A DNA stretch of 64,000 nucleotides from Scilla litardierei (lineage: Eukaryota; Streptophyta; Magnoliopsida; Asparagales; Asparagaceae): positions 197,381,641 to 197,445,640 of the forward strand of contig CM061139.1 of assembly GCA_030789695.1 (NCBI GenBank). The letters are read 5' to 3'. The notes under the pieces are model-generated. The model was not told the DNA's origin. It saw only the letters and a list, made by a program, of their open reading frames with translations, and did no database searches. This document shows, piece after piece, positions 32,378-44,096 of the stretch (position 1 is its first letter; each line of letters starts with the position of its first letter). Position numbers and translations under genes: made by a program.

Positions 32378-32842
32378 TCACGCTACCTTGAGATACATCA
32401 ATGCTAACAAACCAACCATCATAGCTATTACAAAGTACAACTTCACTTTAATTGATCTGTAATCCTCCAACACCATCCTATCAGTCAATGCAAGTGAAGA
32501 ACTGTCCATTGATCTGTAATCCTCAAACACCCTCCTATCAGTCAATGCAAGTGAAGAACTGTCCATCCTTGACCTCCTCTCATCTTTATCCATAAAATGC
32601 AGAATCACCTTCCTCGACCAATCCGAGTGTGGTGGATCTTTCCACAAAAAGAATTTGCATCTCTTCTCCGTATCCATACTAGGACAGCTCCAGAATCTCC
32701 TTCCTGGATTGAGTCTTGTCCATGACGTCATCCTAGGAGTCCGCAGGCCACAGTAGCATATCTTCACATCGTCATAATCAGTTCCAAATTCAGAACCCCC
32801 CTCGTTTCTCTGTCGAGACCTACCAGCAGCAGCTGTCCCCAT
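32378..32842 (-). CDS. GRF zinc-finger protein with C-terminal membrane segment, MULE-B second gene
   Basis: 154 residues with an uninterrupted frame. Residues about 28-72 form a GRF-type zinc finger: CYCG, then NPGRRFWSCPS, then C and FFLWKDPP. GRF fingers bind single-stranded nucleic acid in topoisomerase 3-alpha, NEIL3 and APE2. The middle is basic (DKDERRSR), followed by a duplicated 19-aa unit (SSSLALTDR...EDYRS). The last about 20 residues (YFVIAMMVGLLALMYLKVA) form one hydrophobic helix, a probable tail anchor. Small plant proteins of this GRF/TM shape are common and of unknown function. It lies inside the TIR-bounded element, is transcribed from the right end towards the transposase gene, and stayed open while the transposase frame broke. 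An upstream K/R-rich stretch (about 33175-33010 on minus) could be 5' UTR or an extra exon. Confidence 0.8.
   Translation of the reverse strand: MGTAAAGRSRQRNEGGSEFGTDYDDVKICYCGLRTPRMTSWTRLNPGRRFWSCPSMDTEKRCKFFLWKDPPHSDWSRKVILHFMDKDERRSRMDSSSLALTDRRVFEDYRSMDSSSLALTDRMVLEDYRSIKVKLYFVIAMMVGLLALMYLKVA
32452..32565 (-). repeat. 57-bp in-frame tandem duplication in the GRF gene
   Basis: Copies 32452-32508 and 32509-32565 share TTGATCTGTAATCCTC and TATCAGTCAATGCAAGTGAA, with two differences. 57 bp equals 19 codons, so the frame is kept. Confidence 0.9.
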
Positions 32843-33356
32843 AACTCATATTTCACCTTGCAATTAATAATAACACCATTATTATGTGATTAGTTTAAAA
32901 TTTCCTCACAATTAAGTGATTAATGCAAAATTTCATCCCACAGAACTATGTTTATTGTTTTGCTTGTTGTGATCATAAAAAACTGAATAATCCACAAAGA
33001 AAATTCATTCTCACCTTTACCGTGACTTCTTCTACTGTTGGTCCCCCTTTCTTCTTCCTCTCCATATCTACTTCATCTTCTCCGGTGGTGTTGGTTCCCC
33101 TTGGCTTCTTCTGTTTCTTCTTCCTTTTCTCCTTGCGTTTTCTTTTTTCTCCTTGCGTTTTCTTCTTCCCAAAATAATGAAGGCCTGCATAAATGGAGGG
33201 AACTTTAGGGCTTTATGGCGGGAGATGTAGGTAGTTGGTGGGAAATGTTAGTAGAGGGTTATTTTCGTCATAAATTGTCACGTGCAGCCACGTGAGCTGC
33301 CAGTTTGACGGATTACTTGATTTAGGTATAACGTTTAAACTTTAACATAACGTTTG

Positions 33357-33439
33357 GGTATAAATTTTAAACAAAACAAAGCTCAGGGTATATTTATTAA
33401 AGTAGCCCAAACGTTAGGGTATTTTCATGTAATTTACCC
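33357..33439 (-). repeat. MULE-B right TIR (83 bp)
   Basis: Inverted copy of 26081-26163, 81 of 83 positions matching by eye. Confidence 0.92.
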
Positions 33440-34723
33440 TAAAATATAAATCAGCTACAACAAACAACTTTATTTTATTAGTAATGAAATTAACCTTCTA
33501 ACAAACAAAGGTTCAATATAACATTGCTTCATTATTAAACTTTAGTTCCAACCGGTTTAATTAATATTAATGAAAGTAATATCTATACATATAAGCATAA
33601 AATCAAATCAATTTAAAGTTGGAATCATTGAGTTTATAATTATGTGAAGCTTCTTATGAAAATAGTATTATTGATGTAACTGATATTTTGATCATAAAAA
33701 GAAGTTGCAGCAATATAATATTATATTGAGTCAAGTGGAATAATGTAACATTTTAAAACCCATAGTTATTTGATTATTAAGATAATATTTTAGTATTGGA
33801 GTAATTATTGTAACTACTCCTAATAACTATCTTGATGGAATAAGTTATTTAAGAAGAGTCATTACCTTTGCAAATTATTATCGGCTAATTTTTTTCATCG
33901 GAAAGTTGTGTAAAATTTAGAGTGTATAAAAAAGATATTATTTTAAGAGTTTCTCTCAATTCATATTCATGGCTAAAATGCGTTGATTGCTTAGTTAGTT
34001 TGAACTTCATGTTATTATATGTACATGGATATGGATAAATAATTTGAATCATATCATAAAGATTAGGTATTTTTGATTACATATCATAAATCTTCGTACG
34101 TGTAATTTAATGTCCTCGCCAATAATGTGATGACCTTTGACTAAGCTGACCATGAACAACTTGGACCAAATGGACCAAAATTAGAAACATACAATAAATC
34201 CACTTCCTGGTTGAAATCCCTTGCTTGCTTAGTGTGTTGTGTTAGATCACAAAATAGTTTGCAACCATGTAATAGAAGCAGTATATTATTTCTATCAAAC
34301 ACATAGAGGGAGGGTGATGATTATAATGAAGGATTATCATTCAGGAATTTCACCAAACATGTAAAGAAAGTACTAAATCGGTGCAAGACATATAATTTCC
34401 ATAAGAAAAAATTGCTTAATGGGTATTAGCTGCCATTTCTCCTATGGAAGCAAGAAATTCCAGTTTTATCACTTATTTTGGGTGATCGGCAACGTTTATG
34501 TTGATCTCCATATCTTTAAATGTTGACATAGATCGAATCTTGTATTTGGTAGAAAGTTTACTAGATTTTAACTTCATCTCCATGTCATGAAATGTAGGTA
34601 CTGCATAAAGCCATAAATAAATCCACACAACCCTCCTTTTTTTCGCATTTCAATTTAATATGATAAATTCCAAAAAGCATGGCACAATGCTTTATACATA
34701 AGTAAATTAAGTTCGTAAGAGAT
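33440..34723. other. intergenic, AT-rich
   Basis: No gene or repeat recognised beyond general AT richness. Confidence 0.5.
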
Positions 34724-35036
34724 TGATAGGAACCCAAAAGCAAATCTAAAATTTATTAGAATAAACTGAAAATAAAGATAGATTGATTACACTTAAACGG
34801 GTAACCGTCCTTCCAAGACGCCAATTGATAAGAAACATCCGCACCTTCCTGAGGACTAAGAGAATTCTATCTCTATTATGAAATTAATCAAATCAATAGT
34901 ATAAACTCGGGCCGGCTAGCATCCTTCCATCTAATACAATTTCATAAAATAGCCAATTACCAAAATACCCATGCACTAATAAAATAACATAAAGCACTCA
35001 AAATGAGCCTCCCGATTGAGCCCGCCGGATCTAACA
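34724..35036 (-). repeat. left (3') LTR of the gag-only element
   Basis: 313 bp from TGATAGGAACCC to GATCTAACA. It is similar over its length to the interrupted right LTR, with scattered substitutions, so this insertion is older than the Copia at 1213. Confidence 0.85.
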
Positions 35037-35273
35037 TTACTTCGTCCCCAAAAATCCACATTGTCCTCAAAGCAGTGCATGAAGTTTCTGGCGATCCTAC
35101 TCCGAGTGGGAGTTGTCTTCCAATCTGACCTCTTCATCCTCCGTGTCATCCTCCTCGTCTTCTCTGGCTATCAGCACTTGCAACTTGCGCATCCCACAGT
35201 TGTGTCATGTGGTGAACCGCTCATTGCATCTGAAACACAGCCTTTTGTCTCTTCTCCCTCATCTCGGCGTCAG

Positions 35274-35950
35274 TCATCCTCCTGAACTCACCACCTGCTG
35301 ACGATGTGCTTTCTCTCCAGTCTTCTCAATACTCGTCTGATTTGCCCATGTAGCTGCCTTCTGTTCTCCTGCCGTGTTCGAAACACTACGGAAAACCGGT
35401 CCACTCCAACCATCTCTCGCATTTCTCTCCTCCAACTGGCAGTCATCCGCCATCTGAGCATATTCCATGGCCTCCATCAGGCTCTGAGGCTTCTGCATAT
35501 AGATCGTTGCCCGAATAGTGGCCTTCAGCCTCTTCATGGAGGTGCTCGCCATCATCTCATCAGACACCACGTGCACCTGTCCTGATAGGGCCTCAAACCT
35601 TTCTAGATAGTCCCTCACGGTGCCATCGTGCCTGAGTGTCAGCAACTACTCCATCACATTCTCCAGATGGGGATCTCTGAACCTCTCTACCATCTGGACC
35701 CTGATCTCCTCCCACGAGCAAAAAGGACGCCTCACATCCTTACACTGGAACCAAGCGAGGGCCTTTCCATCCAGACAAATCGTCGCTGCCTCCAGCATCT
35801 GCTCCTCTGTCATACAAAAGACCCTAAAAATCTCTGTGTCATGTAGATCCACGACATTGTATCCTCTCCCTCGAAGACATGCATCTTCAGCTTCCGCAGC
35901 ATGTCCATATTGAATGTCACCGGGTCTCCTCGTCCCCTGCCGTGTATAAG
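35274..35950 (-). pseudogene. gypsy-type gag, decayed
   Basis: On minus, the capsid-type gag region reads RVFCMTEEQMLEAATICLDG, KALAWFQ, then RFRDPHLENVME, a stop at 35646-35648, and LLTLRHDGTVRDYLERFEAL through MEYAQMADDCQLEERN. The layout matches the retrotransposon gag domain (WFQ ... RF ... FE.LS). The TAG stop sits where relatives usually carry Gln, so a C-to-T change is likely. Upstream, near 35850, the frame also shifts. The gag cannot be made in full. Confidence 0.75.
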
Positions 35951-36194
35951 CTGGTGGTAGTGATGTCTCCTCTCATGGTGCCTCTCATAGCCACCACGTG
36001 AGCCTCCGTCATGGAAACCGTGACCCCCTCGCGGCCTCCTCCTCGGCCCACATGTCCTCCGTCGTAGCCTCCAAACATACCCTCGTGCTCTCCCTAGAAG
36101 TCTCTGTATCCTTTTCCAAACTCTCCAGGGCGTTCCTCATGGGTGCGGAGTGAAACTCGCCCTCTGTCATCTCCATACCAAGGGTCGGGAGGGA

Positions 36195-37665
36195 TGATAG
36201 GAACCCAAAAGTAAATCTGAAATTTATTAAAATAAACAGAAAATAAAGATAGATTGATTACACTTAACGGGGTAATCACCCTCCCAAGACGCCAATTGAT
36301 AAGGGAAGTCCGCACCTTCCCGAAGACTAAGAGGATTCTCTCTCTATTATGAAAATAATCAAATCAATAGTATAAACTAGGGCCGGCTAGCATCCCTGCC
36401 TCTAATACAATTTCAGAAAATAGCCCATTACCCAAGGACGAAGCCAGGAATTTTTTCTATCCTGGGCTACCAGTAAATTACGATCTGTGGATGAATACGA
36501 TGATGTGATGGTCGTAAACGAAGGTGATGGTTACGGCATGCGGTCCATCAAACAAACACGATGGACACGGTTGACAGATGTGATGGCAAAATTTGCGATT
36601 TTTTGGATATTTATTGATGTCTCGGTTGCGCATAGCTGTAGCTGCTCTTCCTATGTCTCAATTTAGAGATTTATTACACTGGACTTTGGTTTGGCCCTTG
36701 GGATTTTGACGCGAAATTATGAACACACACAAAAATATATATTTAAACCCAAGAATGTACTTGGTCTGCAGCCCAAATAAGCCCAAGAGTGGCTCCGCCA
36801 CTGATCGAATAAGAAGCCAACAAGTACACCAAATGGTTATTATGTTGAATGTTGAATGGTTTAGTTCTTGATATCTTACATGAAGAACTATTTAAAAGTC
36901 AAAATAAAGAAACCATACCCAGGCCCTGGGTATGCTGGCAGGAAGATCGCATCAAGCACAAGTTTTGGAACCACTAGCAGTCATGGGTAGAGCTATGTTG
37001 TGAGTTAGTCGGCTGCAAATCAGGTTATTTTTAGCTCAGTCCCATGTTTTCGCCCTTGTTCCGATCATTCTTCCAGCCTTACAGTCCAGATTACTTTTTG
37101 ACGACCATTGTAATCTGAGTTGCTTTGAAAATTTTGATGGGTAACAATGGTGATTAAAATCATTTACCAATTTCAGTATTAAAAATGGAATTGGAGATAT
37201 TCGATTTGATTTGAAGAAGAAGACACATAGATATTTAATCTGAGTCAAGTATTGCAAAACCGATCCGAAAGAAAGCCACTCATTCGTGCCCAACTCGTTT
37301 ACAAAATCGGGTCTGGTATAGATTTAAAACCTTATAAAAAATAATTCATCAGTGCCCAACTGCCAACTCGTTTACGAAATCGGGTTTGGATTGGATTTAT
37401 TATACCTTTTGGCCAAAAATAAAATAGATAACAATGGTAGGAATTGAAGCCTGGACCAACACACGAAAGCACTTTCAATTGACCACTAGGCTAAAATTGG
37501 GCAATGTTTAAATCTTAAATAACAAAGTATATATATAGAACCTTAAACCCAAAAGCTAACCCAGGCTACAGCCCACGTTAGCCCAAGCAAGGCTTCGCCC
37601 CTGCCATTACCAAAATAAACCTACACTAATACAATAATACAATAACATAAAGCACTCAAAATGAG

Positions 37666-37698
<33 letters not shown>

Positions 37699-37730
37699 CC
37701 GCCGCGGTGTTGTGCCGGCCGGATCTAACA
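36195..37730 (-). repeat. right (5') LTR of the gag-only element, split by a hAT
   Basis: LTR parts 36195-36432 and 37612-37730 flank the hAT. Near its end is a run of about 32 C (37666-37697) absent from the left LTR, an expanded homopolymer of doubtful exact length. Confidence 0.8.
36433..37603. mobile_element. non-autonomous hAT element
   Basis: Ends are CAAGGACGAAGCC and (reverse) CAGGGGCGAAGCC. The 8-bp target duplication CCATTACC is exact at 36425-36432 and 37604-37611. It is 1171 bp with no transposase. Internal segments repeat the theme of the ends: AGCCCAAGAGTGGCTCCGCC at about 36779 and AGCCCACGTTAGCCCAAG near the right end. It may therefore be a composite of related ends. Confidence 0.88.
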
Positions 37731-38849
37731 GAGACCACCTCCAACCCTAACCTATCAGTATAAACAAAAAAATCCTTTGCAAATGTAGCAAAATCATCAT
37801 CCAAATACTAAGAATCACGCAGTAACTCTTAAGGAGAAGTGCATCACGAGTCCAGTTATAATCAAAAACTGCCAATATCAACACAAACCTAAATAAAGCT
37901 TCCAAGTTTCATCTCTCAAGACACAATTACCTCCCATCATCAATCTCGAATTACCTGATCAAACAAAAAACCAACAGGTAGATCAATTAAATTTACGTAT
38001 TAAATCACCAAAAAGATTACAGCCATAAAAGTGAAACAAATCATCACTACAGCATTTCGGCAAACATGTTGGGAGCCGATTGAGATTATATTAGATGGAA
38101 GGAATATAAGACGTGACAAATATATATAATTCATTAATAAAATAAGAAATTTGGGGCATTATCAAAGAAAAAGAAAACCCTACCAGCTTTACGAGCGGAA
38201 GTGCATGGGAAAGGATTCCAATGCTGTCGGCCTGGGCCCAACTCCATTCTGCCCGCAATTGGGTTGCATGCTATCTTTTGGGCCACAACTAAGAGAACTG
38301 ACGCTGGGCTTAAAATAGTCGCCCGGCGGGGGCGGCGGAGGCGGCATGGGAAGTGGAGATGAGAGGATAAAGGTGAGGGAGATGGGAGGGGATGAGGAAG
38401 TGGAGGTTTCGGGAGAGCGCGGAGACGGAGGTGGGGTGGGGGTGCTGCGGTGACGGGGCGGCGGCGGAGGAGGGGAAGAAGAGGAGTGGATGGAGGAGAA
38501 AGAGCATTGGACGGTAAAAGAGGAAACCTTTTCAACGGGAAACAGGTAAATTTCGAATGGCAAACTTGTAGATAAATGGTCTGTGCGTATAGCAACTCCT
38601 TGGAGAGGTTGAACGAATCTAATTTGCTAGGAATTTGGATTTCAACCCCCGAATTCTCATACGGGTTGGAGTAAATGCTTTGTGTGTCCAGATTCTTTTT
38701 TTTTAAGGTATTTAACCATCGGTTTTCGGACACCACATTGGGCGCCGACTAATCCGGCTCGAGCCGGGTAGGACCCGTATATGGCGGCCAAAGCTCTCTC
38801 TCACCAATTTTTAACGCAGCTGCATTCAGGGGGACTCGAACATTAGGCC
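37731..38849. other. unassigned region with a GA/GC-rich tract
   Basis: No secure gene. The tract at 38320-38500 is G/A-rich on plus and gives proline-rich ORFs on minus, which I regard as composition effects. The sequence around 38735-38800 (GGGCGCCGACTAATCCGGCT) resembles plant gene-flanking or LTR DNA. A host promoter or 5' UTR on minus cannot be excluded. Confidence 0.35.
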
Positions 38850-40970
38850 TATAAGGCCTTGTTTTAGCTGGACATCTCATACATGCATATGCTTTAGACT
38901 ATGTGTTTTTGCCTGTCCAAAACTCGTATGGTGTTTTATTAGTTGCTTTCGTTGGAACCCTGTTTAGGATATAAGCTGCAGTCTTAATAATTGCTTCTCC
39001 ACAAAGTCTTTCTGGTAAGAAAGAATGACTATTCATAATTCTTACCATGGCTTTAAGCGTTCTGTTTCATCTTTCAGCAACACCATTCATAGTGGGTGAA
39101 CCCGGCATGATGTACTGTGGGACAATACCGCATTCTTCTAGGAACTTAGCAAACGGTCATGGACGTTGTTCAACTGATCCATCATATCTACCATAGTATT
39201 CACCACCATGTTCAGATCTGACAGTTTTGATTATTTTGCTGAGTTGAAGTTCAACTTCAGCATTAAAATATTTGAACGTTTCCAACGACTAAGACTTTTC
39301 ATGTATGAGATAGATGTAGCCATATCTTGAATAGTCATCTATGAACGTTATGAAATATTGCTAACCATTCCAAGCAATCGAAGGGAATAGTCTGCAAATA
39401 TCCGTATGAATAAGTTCTAAGACGCTATTTGTCCTTTTGGCTTCAAATCTCCTTTTATTAGTTTGTTTACCTTTTATGCAATTAATGCAGATATCAAAAT
39501 CTGTAAAATCTAAAGGGTTGAGAATATCGTTTGACACAAATCTCTCAATTCTCCTTTTGGAGATGTGATCTAACCTCTTGTGCCATAACAAAACCGAATT
39601 CTTATCAATTAATTTTCTTTTAAAACTTGTGTACCCAAATGCAAGGATTCATTTACTATAGCAATTGTATCTAGCATATACAGATTATCAAAACCTGATA
39701 AAAAAACCAGAACAAACTAATTTTGAATTAAGAGACAAGCTAAACTTTCCATTCACAAAAGAGCAACAATAACCAAACTTGTTTAAAGCTGAAATGGAAA
39801 TTAAGTTTCGTCGAAACAACTGTACAATAAATGTCTCATATAAATCCAAAAAGTTCCCAGTTTTTAAAATAATCGGAAATTGCCAATTGCTGCAACCTCA
39901 ACCTACTTCCCATCGCCCACAAAGATGTATCTTTCAGCATCACTTGGCTTTTGGCAGTTCAGGCAGCCCTGCATAGACAAACTGATGTTGGTAGTTGCAC
40001 TAGAGTCTAACCACCAAGTGTCTATATGTACAGAATTTAAATTAACTTTTGAACAAACCAAATTGAGAACAATACCTTTCTTAGCATGTCAGGCGTGATA
40101 ATTGGTGCACTGCTTCTTCATATGCCCTTCAGCCCCACAAAAGAAACAACTATCTTTCTTAATTTGCTTCTTTTGTTATTTCTTTGGTGGTGTTGTAAAT
40201 GCTGCTTCTTTGCCCTTTTTTCTTTTGTTATCCTTAGAAGTAGAGGCAATATTAGCACTTTCAGTCTTGTCTTGCTTCATTCTATCCTCTTCCTGAACAT
40301 AGTGTGAGATGAGTTCATTCAGAGACCAAGTCTCTTTCTGACAGTTATAGCTCACCTTGAACTGGTTGAACTGATTAGGAAGGGATATAAGAACCAAATG
40401 CACAAGCAGGTTCTCTGAGAGGTCAAGCTTTAGTGCTTTTAACTTTGAAGCAATGTGGGACTGTTTCAGAATGTATTCCCTTATATTGCCTTTACCCTTA
40501 TACTTCATTGAGATGATACTTGTCAAAAGCGTACCAATTTCAGCCTTTTCGTTTTTGACAAATCTTTTTTCAATATTCGTAAGAAAACCTTTTGATGTAG
40601 TGATCGTATCATACATAGAGCCCCGAAAAGCTTCTGGGATGGCTCTATTCATGATCATGACACACATTTTATTAGACTTTTCCTACTTTTCAAACTCCAT
40701 CTTTTCCTCTGAGGTACCCTTATCCGTAAGTTGTGGGGGATAGGCAAGTCTAATCGCAAGGTTAAGATCTAGAACCCTAAGAACTATCAGTAAGCTCTCT
40801 TTCCAGGATTTAAAGTTAGAGCCATTCAGAATCGGAATTGAGATCAAGTGAGCAGTTATGTTTGCAGGATTATCAGCTGAAAAATAGGATAATAAACATA
40901 GACAAAATATGCTCACATAAGTATTAATATTGAAGCATAATTCTAAATTCAAAAAATTGCATGTTCCCAT
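38850..40970 (-). pseudogene. decayed Copia gag-protease-integrase fragment
   Basis: On minus from 40970: gag with LISIPILNGSNFKSWKESL and IPEAFRGSMYDTITTSKGFL, then LPNQFNQFKVSYNCQKETWS; a zinc-knuckle region (FFCGAEGHMKKQC, about 40140-40090); a protease region with WWLDS at about 40010; a GAG-pre-integrase region (WHKRLDHISKRR ... CINCIKGKQ, 39590-39470); and an integrase core (ELIHTDIC, RSDHGGEYYG, GVAER) ending near 38850 in an IWGC-like segment. Stops lie near 40684, 40175, 40095 and in the integrase. RT and RNase H are missing. It differs from both other Copias here, so it is an independent family. Confidence 0.8.
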
Positions 40971-42063
40971 CTCAAGATATCTTGTACTAGCTTAATATTT
41001 ATCTTTGGATAACGTATTACCTAGTGAATGACATCTTGCCGCAGCAATTAAACAAGGAAAATAATAAACATGCCAAAAATTAAATCTTCCTTTGGGTCGA
41101 ATTAAAGTTTGCATGCATAGAACTCAATAATCATCACTTGTCTATTGCCACATGTGTGCATAAAGTAATATGGAATGTTAATCTTCCGTTGGGCCGATTC
41201 ATACTCACACAAAATTATGCACATAAAAAATTCATTTTATATTTATGAAATAAATTAATGCAAAGCAACATAGCCCACTTGACAGGGTGATGATTACTTC
41301 AAGTCATTTCAAAATATATACATCAAAATTTGAACTTTATTTTAGCAAGAAAATAAATACATAAAATGCTTTAAATGGAAACATATCAATTTTACTATTT
41401 ATCTCCATTTTTAATTTAAATCCAAATTTTGGCAAACCGAATTTTCTTACTAAGGTATGAAGTCAACTTGTTATATATCGAAATATATATATGTACTTGT
41501 AACATGAATTTAGATTTTAAATTTTACCACAATTAACACAAAGAAATAAATGTTTAGAGGTGGAAATATATATAAGACTTTTTAAATCAATGGTCTAAAT
41601 AAAAATAATAATATTTACTTTGAGTTAATGAGAATGCAACTTTAATCACAACATAATATTACCGATTGAAATATACAAGTAACCCTTTCATTTCGTAATT
41701 TTTTTGTGGATTAAAATCAATCCATAAGGGGGTTTAAAACCAAATAAACCATTGTTTCCTTTAAACCAAAGCCCAGCCCATTTAAAATCCAAAAAAAAAT
41801 TTGTTCGAAAGTGGGCTGCAGCCCACTGAAATGAGTTGGGCTGCAGCCCCATAAAAATTTTAAAAAAAAATTGGTTGTATGGGCTTTTTTGTGCATGGCC
41901 TGTTAGGGTTTCACGAAGGGTTTCTTGCGAAACCCTAGCAGGGTTTATACCCAAAGGGGGCGCCGCCGCCCCCTTGATCTGTGTCTGGCGCCAGCCTTAC
42001 GGCCTGCGATTGATCTCTGATAGGGGCGGCAAAGCCACCCCTGTGATCTCTGATGGGGGCGGC
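40971..42063 (-). other. AT-rich leader-like region with palindromes
   Basis: No coding region. It probably continues upstream of the decayed Copia gag. Perfect palindrome GTGGGCTGCAGCCCAC at 41811-41826 and a near one at 41837-41851, then a GC-rich part (41940-42063) with GGGGGCGCCGCCGCCCCC. ATCTTCC(T/G)TTGGG(T/C)CGA phrases occur at about 41084 and 41180. Confidence 0.45.
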
Positions 42064-44096
42064 TGTCACGCCCTGCTACCTAAAATAGGGAGGGTCGACG
42101 CGACAAGCCGCGGTATTAAAATACCAAACGCAAGTGTGTACACCAAACAACTCGCAGGCCACTGCAAATACTGAGGAAACACAGGCAGTAGAAGTACAAA
42201 CTGAAAGAAAAACAGAACAGTACAGCTCCAACACAACAAGAAAGTACAAGGTACTACAACACAAGCAGCAAAGGAGTACGACAGACAGAACATACCAACG
42301 CCACAGAGCACAATAACTACATAACTAGTACTGTACAAGTCCACTGCACAGCCCAGAACAGCTAGAACGCCCACAAAGTACAACTCAAACATACGGGATA
42401 CAAGAGGCAGAGGGGGAGGGGGTACAAAACACTACTCTCAACTCAATCCCACCCCAAAACTACACCACAAGACCACCCTATCTACAGCCTCTACAGACCC
42501 TGCTGAGTCGAGCTGTCCTCTAGGGTCTCCGTACTCGGTCCCGTCGCCTGAAGTTTGGTACATGTACCTGGGGGGAAGAGGACACGTCACAGCGTGCCCA
42601 GTAGGAACTCCACAACTCTACTACTCTAATCATAGTGCACAATCAAAAGAAAAAGGTGTCACGTTCAAGAGTTATTAATTTTTAATCGTTATATGTTAGT
42701 TTTCATGCATGAATTCGAAACCTAAGTAATGTGTTATACATCGGGGACTGGACCTCACCTAGTAAGGTGGGTGGAATGCCACAGCTCCCGAGACAAGCTC
42801 TTACAAAAGAAACCGTTCACAAACACATCCAACTCAAACACAACCCAACCTCCCCGCCTCTGAGGGCTCGTCAGGAGTAGTCCACAACTCAGCTGTCCAT
42901 CCCAGCATCTCTACTCGTTACCTTGGTTTCCCACAAACCCTCCTAAGGCTCTCACCCACCTCAAGAGGAACGAGTCACCCCTAGGTTTCCTTTTATCTAA
43001 CCTTTAATCCTATTGTGTTATGCATGCATAATGAGTTAAGGCATTCTTTTCCACCAACATATCCATGAACGTTTCATAGCCATATACAAAAACAATTCAC
43101 TTGCATAAACTTGCATTTCCACAAGAAATAGTATCTCCAACATAATCTCCTCAATGCAACATAGACTTGCAAATTTATCCATATCCATAACCATAAACAA
43201 TACATAAAATGCATGTTTCCAAATGCATAAGCAACTAATCATCCAACTCAAAACCTTACAACATGAGATGGCATTTCCAACAAGCAACTTCTTTAAACAA
43301 CTATTGCATATAAATTAGCAACATTGAGCACTCTTACTACATCAAGCCATGTATAATAAGGAGCATATCTAGCAAGAATTCCCATGCCAACAAAATGAAA
43401 GAAACCTAAACATTACTAGTTTTCGCATACAATGTTGGGCGGCAGCGGGGTGCTGTGAGCGGAGCAACGAGGATGTGCGACGGCGGGGTGCTGTGGGCAT
43501 CGTTTGAAGAAGTAACTTGTAATAGTAATTAGTAAAGGTGAAAAGTCATTAGTGAAAGTAATTAGTAAAGCCGGGGGAAATACAATCCCGTTTTTGCATA
43601 CTACTCCGAAAAATTACGAAAACATAGCCACATGATCGTATCGTCGCGAGGATCGCGAATACGAGATTCAATTTGGGGTTTGAGCTACAGAGATACTAGT
43701 TTTAGACCAAAACGTTTAGGATACGGGTTTGCGGATTCTAGGTCAATTTGATATCAGAAAATTACGAAATTAAAATGAAGAGCCCTAAATGATCATAGGA
43801 TGATACCACAAAAGTTTGAAAACGTTTTGATGATGTTTGTATAGAAAATTAATTCATTCAGCTAAAACAGTTACAATTGAAAATGAATTATTATGAAAAT
43901 TATTTAGAGGTATTTGATGAAACCCGAACTTACTGAAATACACCATAACTAGTTTGATACTTCAAAATATTTTTTATAACGAATTTTGAAATCGCTTTTG
44001 TTTTAAAACTCCTGATCAAACACTATAAAATACTTCTAAAATATGAAAATATGTCAAATACGTAAATAGATGTATTGAAAAATACGGGTCGTTACA
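42064..44096 (-). mobile_element. chromovirus-type solo LTR (about 2.03 kb)
   Basis: On minus it starts TGTAACGACCCGTATTTTTC and ends GGGCGTGACA. These are the ends of Tekay/Del-type LTRs and resemble those of the complete element at 46417. No internal region or partner LTR is present. The flanks (GCGGC left, TCTGC right) do not match, so there is no target duplication. It separates Copia DNA of two different families. Confidence 0.75.

Larger units (their letters stand above)
26081..33439 (+). mobile_element. MULE-B: two-gene Mutator-like element
   Basis: Terminal inverted repeats of 83 bp (26081-26163 and 33357-33439) start GGGTAAATTACATG and differ at two positions by my count. The 9-bp target duplication TAAAATATA is exact (26072-26080 and 33440-33448). 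The element is 7359 bp. A transposase gene runs inward from the left end on plus, and a GRF zinc-finger/transmembrane gene runs inward from the right end on minus. This is the convergent layout of maize MuDR (mudrA/mudrB), but the second protein looks unlike mudrB. The perfect TSD and near-identical TIRs argue for a fairly recent insertion, although the transposase frame carries single-base breaks. Confidence 0.92.
34724..37730 (-). mobile_element. gag-only LTR retrotransposon (TR-GAG-like), interrupted by a hAT
   Basis: Left LTR 34724-35036 and right LTR 36195-37730 (minus the hAT insert) start TGATAGGAACCCAAAAG and end GGATCTAACA. Flanks GAGAT and GAGAC form a 4/5 matching target duplication. 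The element reads on minus: GGGGACGAAGTAA directly before the left LTR is a good polypurine/3' motif for gypsy-type elements. The interior is only about 1.15 kb and holds gag alone, with no protease, RT or integrase. Such gag-only elements have been described in plants as TR-GAGs and depend on relatives for the enzymes. A plain internal deletion of a full element is the alternative. Confidence 0.8.

Noticed and set aside
37607..37804. ORF with a poly-Gly stretch
   Set aside because: The glycines are the reverse of the 32-C run in the LTR. The rest is too short to judge.
38189..38563. Proline-rich minus-strand ORFs
   Set aside because: They read a G/A-rich tract in antisense and have no domain or start context. 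This is a composition effect.
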